From CAWFMO01 sp963817065 (GTDB taxonomy: Bacteria; Actinomycetota; Thermoleophilia; Solirubrobacterales; 70-9): a stretch of 64,000 nucleotides of DNA. Positions 1 through 9,977 of this stretch are shown here, piece by piece. The translations under genes were made by a program, and so were the position numbers. The stretch is from assembly GCA_963817065.1 (NCBI GenBank), contig CAWFMO010000001.1, forward strand, positions 1,798,001-1,862,000, given 5' to 3'. Every line of letters begins with the position of its first letter. Position 1 is the first letter of the stretch. The notes under the pieces were generated by a model that worked only from the letters and a program-made list of their open reading frames with translations, did no database searches and was not told the DNA's origin.

Positions 1-838
1 ACGCACCGAGCTCCGCGCCGAGCTCGCCGGGCCGCGCCGCGAGGGCAAGCGGATCGGGCTCGTGCCGACGATGGGCAGCTTCCACGAGGGTCACCTGTCG
101 CTGATGCGCGCCGCGTGCGCGAGCTGCGACGTCGTCGTCGTCAGCCTGTTTGTCAACCCGACCCAGTTCGGCGCCGGCGAGGACCTCGACGGCTACCCGC
201 GCGACGAGGCCCGCGACGCCGAGCTCGCGGAGGCCGAGGGCGTCGACCTGCTCTGGGCGCCTCCCGAGCGCGAGGTCTACCCGGAGGGCTTCGCGACCAG
301 GGTCGAGGTCGACGAGCGTGTCACCGCCGTGCTCTGCGGCCACCCCGACCGCCGCGGCCCCTCCCACTTCCGCGGCGTGACCACGGTCGTCGCCAAGCTC
401 TTCAACGCCGTCGACCCCGACGTCGCCTTCTTCGGCCGCAAGGACGCCCAGCAGGCCGTCGTCATCGAGCAGATGGTCCGCGACCTCGACTTCGACGTCG
501 AGATCGAGCTTTGCCCGACCGTCCGCGAGCCCGACGGGCTCGCGATGAGTTCGCGCAACGCCTATCTCTCGCCCGAGGAACGCGAGCGGGCGCTGGCTAT
601 CCACCGCGGCCTCGAGGCAGCCGAGCGCCGCGCCGCCGAGGGCGAGCGCTCGCCGGCGGCGCTCACCGAGGCGGTCGCCGAAGAGCTCCGTAACGCCGGA
701 ATCGAGCCGGAGTACGTGGAAGCACGCGACGCAGAGGACCTCTCCCACGTCGCGGAGCTGAACGGGCGGCCGGTCCTGGTCGCCGTCGCGGCGCGGGTCG
801 GCAGGGCGCGCCTGATCGACAACACGATCGTCAACTGA
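1..838 (+). CDS. panC: Pantothenate synthetase (5'-partial)
   Basis: Joins pantoate and beta-alanine using ATP, the last step of vitamin B5 synthesis, in the cytosol. The reading frame is open from base 2, so the true start lies just outside the window. About 278 residues are present against a usual 280, so only a few are missing. The nucleotidyl-transferase signature HEGH follows PTMGSF near the N-terminus, and the C-terminal lobe carries the AMSSRN motif that acts as the KMSKS-like loop. The gene is followed after 16 bases by panD, and panB comes next, so beta-alanine and pantoate supply are co-transcribed with their ligase. An internal GTG before PTMGSF is a poor start because conserved residues precede it. 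Confidence 0.95.
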   Translation, partial: RTELRAELAGPRREGKRIGLVPTMGSFHEGHLSLMRAACASCDVVVVSLFVNPTQFGAGEDLDGYPRDEARDAELAEAEGVDLLWAPPEREVYPEGFATRVEVDERVTAVLCGHPDRRGPSHFRGVTTVVAKLFNAVDPDVAFFGRKDAQQAVVIEQMVRDLDFDVEIELCPTVREPDGLAMSSRNAYLSPEERERALAIHRGLEAAERRAAEGERSPAALTEAVAEELRNAGIEPEYVEARDAEDLSHVAELNGRPVLVAVAARVGRARLIDNTIVN

Positions 839-854
839 CAGGAGGATCGTCCGA

Positions 855-1259
855 ATGCAACGCCAGATGTTGAAGTCGAAGATCCACAGGGCAACCGTGA
901 CCGACTGCGACGTCGAGTACGTCGGCAGCATCACCCTCGACCCCGAGCTGATGCGCCAGGCCGACATGCTGGTCAACGAGCAGGTCCACGTCTGGGACAT
1001 CGACAACGCTTCCCGCTTCGTCACCTACGCGATCGAGGGCGAGCCCGGCTCGGGCGTCGTGCAGGTGAACGGCGCCGCCGCCCACCTCGTCAACCCCGGC
1101 GACAAGGTCATCGTCGCCTCGTTCGGCGCCTACGACGACGCCGACCTCGAGGCCTACTCGCCCGTCGTCGTCCACGTCGACGACGAGAATCGGGTCGTGC
1201 AGGTCGACAGCGACCCGAGCGTCCTTCTCAGCCACCCCAAACAGGAGGCGCTCCTTTGA
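855..1259 (+). CDS. panD: Aspartate 1-decarboxylase
   Basis: Makes beta-alanine from aspartate for pantothenate synthesis. The 134-residue zymogen has the expected self-cleavage site Gly24-Ser25 in YVGSITLD, which generates the pyruvoyl cofactor. Lys9 and Tyr58-region residues of the family (SKIHRATVT, ASRFVTYAIEGE) are recognisable. A strong AGGAGG-like ribosome site lies about 7 bases before the ATG. It sits between panC and panB, so all three dedicated steps are encoded together. The length is normal for the family. Its stop codon overlaps the TTG of a tiny reading frame that leads into panB. Confidence 0.96.
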   Translation: MQRQMLKSKIHRATVTDCDVEYVGSITLDPELMRQADMLVNEQVHVWDIDNASRFVTYAIEGEPGSGVVQVNGAAAHLVNPGDKVIVASFGAYDDADLEAYSPVVVHVDDENRVVQVDSDPSVLLSHPKQEALL

Positions 1260-1291
1260 GCGCCGACCCAGGAATGGAGGCACCGCTTTGA
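1256..1291 (+). other. Possible 11-codon coupling ORF between panD and panB
   Basis: A TTG that overlaps the panD stop (TTGA) opens a frame of 11 codons whose own stop overlaps the TTG start of panB (TTGA again). An AGGAGG lies 7 bases before the first TTG, and a GGAGG lies 7 bases before the second. The two junctions also resemble each other in sequence (AGGCGCTCCTTTGAGCG and AGGCACCGCTTTGAGCG), so the short frame may come from a local duplication of the start region. Whether it is translated is unknown. Confidence 0.25.
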
Positions 1292-2181
1292 GCGATCAGG
1301 AGCGCACCCCGATCACGATGCCGAAGCTCGCGGCGATGAAGTACGCGGGCGAGAAGATCGCGATGGTCACTGCCTACGACTTCCCGTCGGCGCAGATCGC
1401 CGAGGAAGCCGGGGTCGACCTCGTCCTCGTCGGCGACACGGCGGCGATGGTCGTCCTCGGCCACAGCGCGACGACGCCGGTCGGGATGGACGAGATGGTG
1501 ATGATGACGCGGGCGGTCAGGCGCGGCCTGACGACGCCGATGCTGATCGGTGACATGCCGTTCGGCTCCTATGAGACCTCGAACGAGGACGCGGTCCGCA
1601 ACGCGCAGCGCTTTGTCAAGGAGGCCGGCGTCGACGCGGTCAAGCTCGAGCGCGGCGGCCCCTCGGTCGACCGCGCGCGGGCGATCATCCGCGCCGGCGT
1701 GCCGGTCATGGGCCACGTCGGGCTGACGCCTCAGACCGCGACCCAGCTCGGCGGCTTCAAGGCGCAGGGCAAGACCGCGCTCGGCGCCGAGAAGATCGCC
1801 GAGGAGGCGCTGGCGCTCCAGGCCATCGGCTGCTTCGCGATCGTCTTCGAGGCGATCCCCGCCGGCGTCACCGAGGCGCTGATGCCGAAGCTCGAGATCC
1901 CCGTGATCGGGATCGGCGCCGGTGTCGCGACCGACGGCCAGGTCCTCGTCTGGCACGACCTGCTCGGCCTCTACGAGGGCCACCAGCCGAAGTTCGTGCG
2001 CCGCTACGCGGAGATCCGCAAGGAGATGGTCGAGGGCGTCGAGACCTACGTCGACGAGGTCCGCGCGGGCAAGTTCCCGACCGAGGACCACAGCTACTCG
2101 ATCGACCCCGAGCAGCTCGCGGAGTTCCACGACTGGCTCGAGCAGGACAGCCTCGCGGCGCACACACCCTGGGACTGGTAG
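1288..2181 (+). CDS. panB: 3-methyl-2-oxobutanoate hydroxymethyltransferase
   Basis: Transfers a hydroxymethyl group from methylene-tetrahydrofolate to ketoisovalerate, giving ketopantoate, the first committed step of pantothenate synthesis. The 297-residue protein has the PanB landmarks: MVTAYDFPSAQIAEEAGVD at the barrel start, the metal and substrate region VLVGDTAAMVVLGH, KLERGG, GHVGLTPQ, and the catalytic-glutamate stretch FEAIPAGV followed by GIGAG. The TTG start is chosen because it has a GGAGG at the right distance and follows the panD end; an ATG ten codons later would remove only the tail. The N-terminal dozen residues are less conserved. It is the last gene of the pan operon. Confidence 0.96.
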   Translation: MSDQERTPITMPKLAAMKYAGEKIAMVTAYDFPSAQIAEEAGVDLVLVGDTAAMVVLGHSATTPVGMDEMVMMTRAVRRGLTTPMLIGDMPFGSYETSNEDAVRNAQRFVKEAGVDAVKLERGGPSVDRARAIIRAGVPVMGHVGLTPQTATQLGGFKAQGKTALGAEKIAEEALALQAIGCFAIVFEAIPAGVTEALMPKLEIPVIGIGAGVATDGQVLVWHDLLGLYEGHQPKFVRRYAEIRKEMVEGVETYVDEVRAGKFPTEDHSYSIDPEQLAEFHDWLEQDSLAAHTPWDW

Positions 2182-2273
2182 CCCCCTAGATCACCCGTCC
2201 AGCGCCGTAACCACCCCCTTTTGCAGGGGTAATTCTCGTTGCAATCCGCATTATCTCTACAAGGAGGAACACG

Positions 2274-2501
2274 ATGGAGATGATCAAGCGGTTGGAACCC
2301 GTAGCACTGGTGGTCATGGTGCTCGGCGCGCTCAACTGGGGCGTGGTCGGGCTGTTCGAGGAGAACGTGATCGCGAACGTGTTCGGTACCGGGACATTCA
2401 CGGATGCCCTCTACGTGATCGTCGGCGTCGCCGGGCTGATCTACGTGCCGAGAATGCTCGAGGCGCTCCACATCGGAACGCCGCACCCGCGCGGCGTCTA
2501 G
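2274..2501 (+). CDS. DUF378 family small membrane protein
   Basis: A 75-residue protein with two predicted membrane helices (about residues 8-28 and 42-62) joined by the family hallmark ALNWGVVGLF, typical of DUF378 (YuzA-like) proteins. Its function is not established. An AAGGAGG lies 7 bases before the ATG, so the start is secure. It stands alone: a short ACCCC/GGGGT dyad precedes its leader and a perfect GC-rich hairpin follows it, so it is probably a single-gene transcript unrelated to the pan genes. Confidence 0.85.
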   Translation: MEMIKRLEPVALVVMVLGALNWGVVGLFEENVIANVFGTGTFTDALYVIVGVAGLIYVPRMLEALHIGTPHPRGV

Positions 2502-2524
2502 CCGAGCAAGAGGAGAGACACCCC

Positions 2525-2551
2525 GAGCCGGGCCCACGTTGGGCCCGGCTC
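2525..2551 (+). terminator. Hairpin terminator after DUF378 gene
   Basis: A perfect 12-bp inverted repeat (GAGCCGGGCCCA, loop CGT, TGGGCCCGGCTC) begins 23 bases after the stop and is followed by an A/T-rich run (AATATTTA) rather than a T tract. It separates this gene from the next promoter. Confidence 0.8.
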
Positions 2552-2571
2552 AATATTTAGCGGCGTCTGGG

Positions 2572-2577
2572 TAGGTT
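2572..2577 (+). promoter_or_regulatory. -10 box of the YjbQ gene (leaderless)
   Basis: TAGGTT lies exactly 6 bases before the ATG and no ribosome-binding sequence is present, so transcription probably starts at or next to the start codon. Confidence 0.5.
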
Positions 2578-2583
2578 TCGGGC

Positions 2584-3000
2584 ATGGCGATCCAGGGCGG
2601 CGAGCTCAGGCTCTCGACCGGCGGCGACTCGGAGATCGTCGACGTCACCGACGGCGTCGCGCGGATCGTCTCCGCCTCCGGGATCGAGGTCGGCCTCGCC
2701 TCGGTGTTCGTCCGCGGCTCGACCGCGGCGATCACGACGATGGAGTTCGAGCCCGGCGGGGTCGCCGATCTCCGGGCGCTGCTCGACCGCCTCGTCCCGG
2801 CCGGGGGCGACTACGAGCACAACCGCCTCAACCACGACTCCAACTCCCACGCCCACCAGCGCGCTTCGCTGATCGGCGCCTCCGAGAACGTCCCGGTCGA
2901 GGGCGGAGAGCTCGGGCTCGGAACCTGGCAGCAGCTCGTGCTGATCGACTTCGACGACCGCCCGCGCGAGCGGACGGTGACGGTGCGGGTCGTCGGCTAG
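2584..3000 (+). CDS. YjbQ/UPF0047 family protein
   Basis: A 138-residue cytosolic protein of the YjbQ (UPF0047) family, which has been linked to a secondary thiamine-phosphate synthase activity; the physiological role is unclear. The diagnostic C-terminal half is present: the histidine/asparagine stretch HNRLNHDSNSHAHQRAS with a metal-site-like arrangement, then SLIG, GTWQQLVLIDFD and a basic end. Length is normal. The gene lies between the DUF378 terminator and a convergent membrane gene, so it is probably monocistronic. The ATG is supported by a promoter-like TAGGTT directly upstream instead of a Shine-Dalgarno site. Confidence 0.88.
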   Translation: MAIQGGELRLSTGGDSEIVDVTDGVARIVSASGIEVGLASVFVRGSTAAITTMEFEPGGVADLRALLDRLVPAGGDYEHNRLNHDSNSHAHQRASLIGASENVPVEGGELGLGTWQQLVLIDFDDRPRERTVTVRVVG

Positions 3001-3058
3001 CGGACGGTCGGCGGGAGCCCGCGGCGTGGACGGGCACCCGCAACCGGTGCGAGCTCCG

Positions 3059-3436
3059 CTAGGCGGCGCTCTCGTCTTCGCCGAACACGACGATCCCGTG
3101 GACGACGTAGATGCAGAGGGCGAATACGGCGAGCGACCACCAGGGGTAGGCGCCGCCGATCGACAGCAGGGCGCCGATCGCGCCGAGGCTGCCGGCGACG
3201 ATCCCGATCACCCGTCCGTAGGCGTTGCCCGCCATCAGCGAGAAGCCAGCGGTGAGCTGAATGGCCCCGAGGATGATCAGGACCCAGCCCAGGGTGTTGA
3301 GGTTGTCGAGCACGAACCGGGAGTCGCCGACGAACACACTCGCGTCGTCGAGCGCGCCGATCCCGTAGATGATGTTGATCGTGCCGACCAACACCAGGAG
3401 TAGAGCCGCGAAAACCACTCGGCCAGTACCTCGCAT
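3059..3436 (-). CDS. DUF7144-like four-helix membrane protein
   Basis: A 125-residue protein that is almost entirely membrane embedded. Four hydrophobic helices can be seen, at about residues 7-27, 50-70, 75-95 and 98-118, with a short acidic C-terminal tail (FGEDESAA). The pattern, including GTINIIYGIGAL near the first helix and LGAIQLTAGFSL in the second pair, resembles the DUF7144 family of actinobacterial membrane proteins; no function is known. The ATG is chosen over an upstream one because AAAGGAGAG lies directly before it. A dyad GTGATC-TGT-GATCAC lies about 34 bases upstream. Confidence 0.75.
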   Translation of the reverse strand: MRGTGRVVFAALLLVLVGTINIIYGIGALDDASVFVGDSRFVLDNLNTLGWVLIILGAIQLTAGFSLMAGNAYGRVIGIVAGSLGAIGALLSIGGAYPWWSLAVFALCIYVVHGIVVFGEDESAA

Positions 3437-3469
3437 ATGTCTCTCCTTTACCCGTGGGTGGCCGCACCG

Positions 3470-3484
3470 GTGATCTGTGATCAC
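3470..3484. promoter_or_regulatory. Possible operator dyad upstream of the four-helix gene
   Basis: GTGATC and GATCAC form a perfect 6-bp inverted repeat around TGT. It sits where an operator for the minus-strand membrane gene would be. No regulator is assigned. Confidence 0.3.
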
Positions 3485-3565
3485 GAGCTCCTAGGCCCGA
3501 CGCGAGAATGGGGCGGCCGTATCCCAGAACGAGTGTAGAACCGCCGCGGCCGGATTCGGCGCGGA

Positions 3566-4069
3566 TCAGGGGCCGACGGGCGCGTTCGAGGTCACCGAGT
3601 CGACCCTCCATCCGCCGCCGCGCCGAACGAGCTCGACCTCGACCTCCTCGCCGTCGAACGGCCCGCCCGAAGCGGTCGCGCGCGCGCTCGCCGTGCCGCC
3701 GCTCGACCCGACCGCGTCGACGCGGACGGAGTTCGCCACGCCTCCGGCCTCGACCGCCTGTCGGCATCCGTTCTCGTCGCCGTAGGCCTCCTCGACGTAA
3801 AGCGGCGTGACGGCCTCCGCGCAGGCGACCCCGGGGTCGGCGTCGGCCAGCGCGCCGCGAATCGCGTCCTCGATCAGCCGCTTGTCGTCGCGGGCGCCCC
3901 CGCCGGGCGGCGCGGGTTGGGTCGGCGTCGCGACGGCGTCGGTCGCGGTTGCGACGGTCGTTTTGTCGTCGCCATCGTCTCCGCAGCCGGCCGCGAGGAC
4001 GCAGAGCGCGACCGCCAGCGCTCCCGCAAGATCCCGCGGGCGGCGTGGTATTCGGCGAGGCACATGCAT
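3566..4069 (-). CDS. Predicted lipoprotein, unknown function
   Basis: A 167-residue exported protein. The basic N-terminus and hydrophobic core (LAGALAVALCVLAAGC) end in a lipobox cysteine, followed by a Thr/Ala/Pro-rich linker and a compact C-terminal domain of about 110 residues containing two cysteines (VACAEAV, ENGCRQAV) that could form a disulfide. The C-terminal half, with an alternating VEVELVRRGGGWRVDSV end, resembles small NTF2-like or DUF4878-type folds, but this is only a shape resemblance. A GGAGG run lies within 20 bases of the ATG. It starts 5 bases after the acyltransferase stop, so the two genes are probably co-transcribed. Confidence 0.7.
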   Translation of the reverse strand: MHVPRRIPRRPRDLAGALAVALCVLAAGCGDDGDDKTTVATATDAVATPTQPAPPGGGARDDKRLIEDAIRGALADADPGVACAEAVTPLYVEEAYGDENGCRQAVEAGGVANSVRVDAVGSSGGTASARATASGGPFDGEEVEVELVRRGGGWRVDSVTSNAPVGP

Positions 4070-4074
4070 CGAGG

Positions 4075-4686
4075 CTACTCCTCCCCCTCCCCGCCGCCGC
4101 TCTTCTTGAACTCGATCTCGCGCAGGACCTTGGCCGGGGCGCCGGCGGCGATCGAGCCCGCGGGGATGCTCTTGGTGACGACCGAGTTCGAGCCGATCAC
4201 GCAGCGGTCGCCGATCTCGACCCCGCCGGTGACGACGCAGTTGACGCCGAACCAGACGTTGGAGCCGATCCTGACCGGGCCGCGCGCCGTGAAGCCCTGG
4301 TGGGTGATCGGCGTGTCGGGGTCGTCGTAGCGGTGGTCGGCGTCGCCGACGAAGCAGTTGTTGGCGAACATCACGTGGTCGCCGATCTCGATCCGCTCGT
4401 GGGCGGCGAGCATCGTGTTCTTGTTGAGGAAACAGCCGCTGCCGATCTCGATCCGCGCCTCGGCGGCCATCGTGATCCAGCAACCCGGCTCGAGCAGGGT
4501 GTCGCGGCCGATCGCGAGCCGGCCGGAGTCGAGCGTCTCGAGCACCTCGCCCTCGACCGGGTAGCGGATGAAGAAGCCACCCTGGGCGGCGTGGCGGTTG
4601 ATCCGCCGGCGACGCCGCAGTCGCCGGTTGCGCTCGTACCAGCGGCGCTTTTTCCACCAGATGCGCCAGGATTGCCAGCTAGCCAT
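4075..4686 (-). CDS. Hexapeptide-repeat acyltransferase (left-handed beta-helix)
   Basis: A 203-residue acyltransferase of the LacA/WbbJ type. After a strongly basic, tryptophan-rich N-terminus (residues 1-35), hexapeptide repeats run to about residue 185 (IEIGSGCFLNKNTML, IEIGDHVMF, VRIGSNVWFGVNCVV, VEIGDRCVIGSNSVV). The catalytic histidine is in GDADHRY. The end GAPAKVLREIEF is typical of sugar O-acetyltransferases. The acceptor is unknown, probably a cell-envelope sugar. The ATG lies in a CCATGG palindrome shared with the start of the divergent ROK kinase, so the two transcripts must begin inside each other or lack leaders. Confidence 0.85.
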   Translation of the reverse strand: MASWQSWRIWWKKRRWYERNRRLRRRRRINRHAAQGGFFIRYPVEGEVLETLDSGRLAIGRDTLLEPGCWITMAAEARIEIGSGCFLNKNTMLAAHERIEIGDHVMFANNCFVGDADHRYDDPDTPITHQGFTARGPVRIGSNVWFGVNCVVTGGVEIGDRCVIGSNSVVTKSIPAGSIAAGAPAKVLREIEFKKSGGGEGEE

Positions 4687-5688
4687 GGCAGGAGCTTCCC
4701 AGAAGAAGGCGCGCGCGAAGAAACCCGTGCTGCGCGGCGGGATCGACCTCGGGGGCACCAAGATCCAGGCCGGGATCGTCTCGACCCGCGGCGCCGTCAA
4801 GGGCGAGGCCCGGCGCGAGACTCCGCGCGAGGGCGGCCCGAATGCGGTCGCGGCCGAGATGGCCGCGGCGCTCCGCGAGGCCGCCGAGGACGCCGGCGTC
4901 GAGCCCGTGGACCTGGCCGGGGTCGGGGTCGGCTCGCCCGGGGACGCCGACGAGAAGACCGGGATCGTCTCCGCGGCGCGCAACATCCCCGGCTGGGAGG
5001 GCTCGTTCCCGCTCGCCGACACGCTCTCCAAGGACCTCGGCGCCAGGGTGGCGATCGGAAACGACGTTCAGGTCGCGACCGACGCCGAGTTCAAGTTCGG
5101 CGCCGGCAAGCCCTACGACTCGGTGCTCGGGGTCTTCTGGGGCACCGGTGTCGGCGGCGGGCTGATCCTCGACCGCAAGCCCTGGCTCGGGCGCGGGGCC
5201 GCGGCCGAGATCGGCCACATGGTCGTCAAGCTCGGCGGCGCCAAGTGCCCCTGCGGAAACCGCGGTTGCATGGAGGCCTACGCGGGCCGCGGAGCGATGG
5301 AGGCCAAGGCGCGCGAGGAGGTCGACGACGGCGCGAAGACCGACCTCTTCAAGCTGATGGAGAAGAAGGGCCGCGAGCGGCTCAGCAGCGGGATCTGGGA
5401 GCGGGCGCTCGAGGACGGCGACAAGCTCGCCGAGAAGCTGATCGAACGGGCGCTCAAGGCGATCGCCGCCGCTGCCGCCTCGGCGCAGAACCTCGTCGAC
5501 GTCGAGGCGATCATCCTCGGCGGCGGCATGGGGACGCGACTCGGCGAGCGCTACCTGCCGAAGCTCGAGAAGCTGATCCACAAGAACCTCTTCATCGCCG
5601 ACGACCCGCCGAAGATCGTCGTCGCCGCGCTCGGCGACTACAGCGGCGCGATCGGCGCCTCGCTGCTGGTCGCGGGCAAGGAGCGGGC

Positions 5689-5692
<4 letters not shown>
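4685..5692 (+). CDS. ROK family sugar kinase (glucokinase-like)
   Basis: Phosphorylates a hexose with ATP in the cytosol, most likely glucose. The 335-residue protein has the ROK phosphate loop GIDLGGTKIQAGIV, a sugar-binding core (GNDVQVATDAEFKFGAG), GTGVGGGLI, and the ROK zinc signature with GHMVVKLG followed by CPCGNRGCMEAY. An insertion of about 40 residues lies between the zinc motif and the C-terminal helix pair. The ATG at the CCATGG palindrome gives a lysine-rich leader; a GTG 14 codons later, just before LRGGIDLGGTK, is an alternative. Its stop overlaps the uvrA stop on the other strand. Confidence 0.88.
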
Positions 5693-8637
<2,945 letters not shown>

Positions 8638-8644
8638 CCGTGTG

Positions 8645-8650
8645 ATGATA
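8645..8650 (-). promoter_or_regulatory. -10 box of uvrA (leaderless)
   Basis: TATCAT on the minus strand lies 7 bases before the uvrA ATG; no Shine-Dalgarno sequence is seen. Confidence 0.5.
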
Positions 8651-8705
8651 GGCAAGCGAACGGTTGTTCCCCCCTGTTGCATGGGCCAAGCCGCCCTATT
8701 TGGGA

Positions 8706-8724
8706 GCGGCCACTTTGTGGCCGC
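8706..8724. promoter_or_regulatory. Perfect inverted repeat between uvrA and the FadR-type regulator
   Basis: GCGGCCAC-TTT-GTGGCCGC is a perfect 8-bp dyad in the divergent intergenic region; a smaller dyad (CTGGC-GGC-GCCAG) follows 8 bases later. They could be operators for the regulator gene or RNA hairpins. Confidence 0.4.
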
Positions 8725-8782
8725 GAAAGGTCCTGGCGGCGCCAGCCCATGCCTTTATGGCGAAGCCGAACCCGGAGGCGAG

Positions 8783-8788
8783 TACGGT
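8783..8788 (+). promoter_or_regulatory. -10 box of the FadR-type regulator (leaderless)
   Basis: TACGGT lies 6 bases before the ATG, and the nearest purine-rich run (GGAGG) is too far upstream to serve as a ribosome site. Confidence 0.4.
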
Positions 8789-8794
8789 TGACGG

Positions 8795-9514
8795 ATGGAG
8801 CGAGACGCGGCGCTGGAGGCGGTCTTCGAGCCTGTGCTAACCCCGACCGCGTTCGAGGAGACGGTCGAGCGGCTGGGGACGGCGATCCGGCTCGGGCTGC
8901 TGAGCCCGGGGACGCAGCTGCCGCCGGAGCGAAACCTCGCGAAGCAGCTCGGGATCTCGCGCTCGACGCTCCGCAACGCGCTCACGACCCTGACCCAGAC
9001 CGGGCACCTGACCTCGACCCGCGGCCGCCGCGGCGGCACCTTCGTCGCCGTCGAGCCGCCGCTCGCCGAGGGCGACGCTGAGCCGCTCGGCGAGTCCGCG
9101 CGCGCGGTGCTCGACAACCGGGTCGCGGTCGAGGTCGGCGCGACGGTGCTCGCCTGCGAACGCGCCGAGGACGCAGACCTCGAGCGGCTCGACGAGCTGG
9201 TCGAGAAGATGGACGACGCCGGCGAGTTCGAGGACTACCGCCGCGCCGACGTCCGCTTTCACATCGGCGTCGCCGAGGCCGCGCGCTCGCCCGGCCTGGT
9301 CGCGCAGATGACCGAGGCCCAGGGACGGATGAGCGGGCTGATCGCGCTGATCGCGCACCCCGAGAGCGTCCTCACCCGCTCCAACGACCAGCACCGGCGG
9401 CTGGTCAAGCTGCTGCGGCGCAGCGACTCGGGCCGCGCGGTGAAGCTGATGCGCGAGCACATCGAGGGCACCGAGCACATCCTCGGCGGGCTGATGCCCG
9501 GCCCCGGCGACTGA
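8795..9514 (+). CDS. GntR/FadR-family transcriptional regulator
   Basis: A 239-residue DNA-binding repressor or activator. The winged helix-turn-helix spans about residues 22-85, with the GntR signature LPPERNLAKQLGISRSTLRNAL and a wing ending GGTFVA. The rest is an all-helical FCD ligand domain with conserved acidic and histidine positions (RRADVRFHIGVAEAA, REHIEGTEHI) that often bind a metal and a small carboxylate. It stands next to the amine-degradation cluster, so it may control it and sense one of its acids; this is inferred from position only. A promoter-like TACGGT directly precedes the ATG. Confidence 0.85.
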   Translation: MERDAALEAVFEPVLTPTAFEETVERLGTAIRLGLLSPGTQLPPERNLAKQLGISRSTLRNALTTLTQTGHLTSTRGRRGGTFVAVEPPLAEGDAEPLGESARAVLDNRVAVEVGATVLACERAEDADLERLDELVEKMDDAGEFEDYRRADVRFHIGVAEAARSPGLVAQMTEAQGRMSGLIALIAHPESVLTRSNDQHRRLVKLLRRSDSGRAVKLMREHIEGTEHILGGLMPGPGD

Positions 9515-9958
9515 TCAGCCGGGGAACTCGCGGCGCAGCACGCGGCGGCCGCGCATCCGCCAGCCGAGCTTGATCGCCGTCGCCGCGGCGTGGCCGAGCA
9601 GCGGCGGGCGGTAGTCGAATCCGATCGTGTAGTCGACGCGGGTTCCGCCGCCGTTCTCGGCGAACTCGATGTGGCCGAGATGGTTGTGGATCTTCGTCTC
9701 CTCGTCGTCGATCACCGTGTACTCGATCAGCTTCGGGCGATCGTGGGTGACGATCTCCTCGTCGAGGGCGCCGGCCGGCGTGTGCATGCGGCGCACGAAG
9801 CCGAGCCCGAGCGGCTCCTTCTTCTTCTTGCCGTCGCTGAGGTGCTCCATCTTGCCCTGCCAGAGCTGGTCGAAGTGCTCGGTGAAGAACGTGAAGACCT
9901 CGTCCGGCGGCGCGGCGACGTCGGCGGTCACGTGGACCTTGTTTCGCGGCTCTCCCAT
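9515..9958 (-). CDS. SRPBCC family polyketide-cyclase-like protein
   Basis: A 147-residue START/SRPBCC-fold protein that probably binds a hydrophobic small molecule. The family pattern is visible: an N-terminal strand with VHVTADVAAPPDEVFTFF, a middle sheet with acidic residues (VIDDEETKIHNHLGHIEF), GTRVDYTIGFDY, and a long C-terminal helix ending in basic residues. The ligand is unknown. It lies 19 bases after the flavoprotein gene on the same strand, so it is likely the third gene of the phosphotransferase-flavoprotein transcript. A GTG two codons upstream is an alternative start. Confidence 0.7.
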   Translation of the reverse strand: MGEPRNKVHVTADVAAPPDEVFTFFTEHFDQLWQGKMEHLSDGKKKKEPLGLGFVRRMHTPAGALDEEIVTHDRPKLIEYTVIDDEETKIHNHLGHIEFAENGGGTRVDYTIGFDYRPPLLGHAAATAIKLGWRMRGRRVLRREFPG

Positions 9959-9977
9959 CGCCACCAGGCTATTCGGT

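Noticed and set aside
2213..2230. Small ACCCC/GGGGT dyad and GGGGTAAT before the DUF378 gene, possible stress-sigma promoter
   Set aside because: The stem is only 5 bp and no matching -35 element (GTTT) lies at the right distance.
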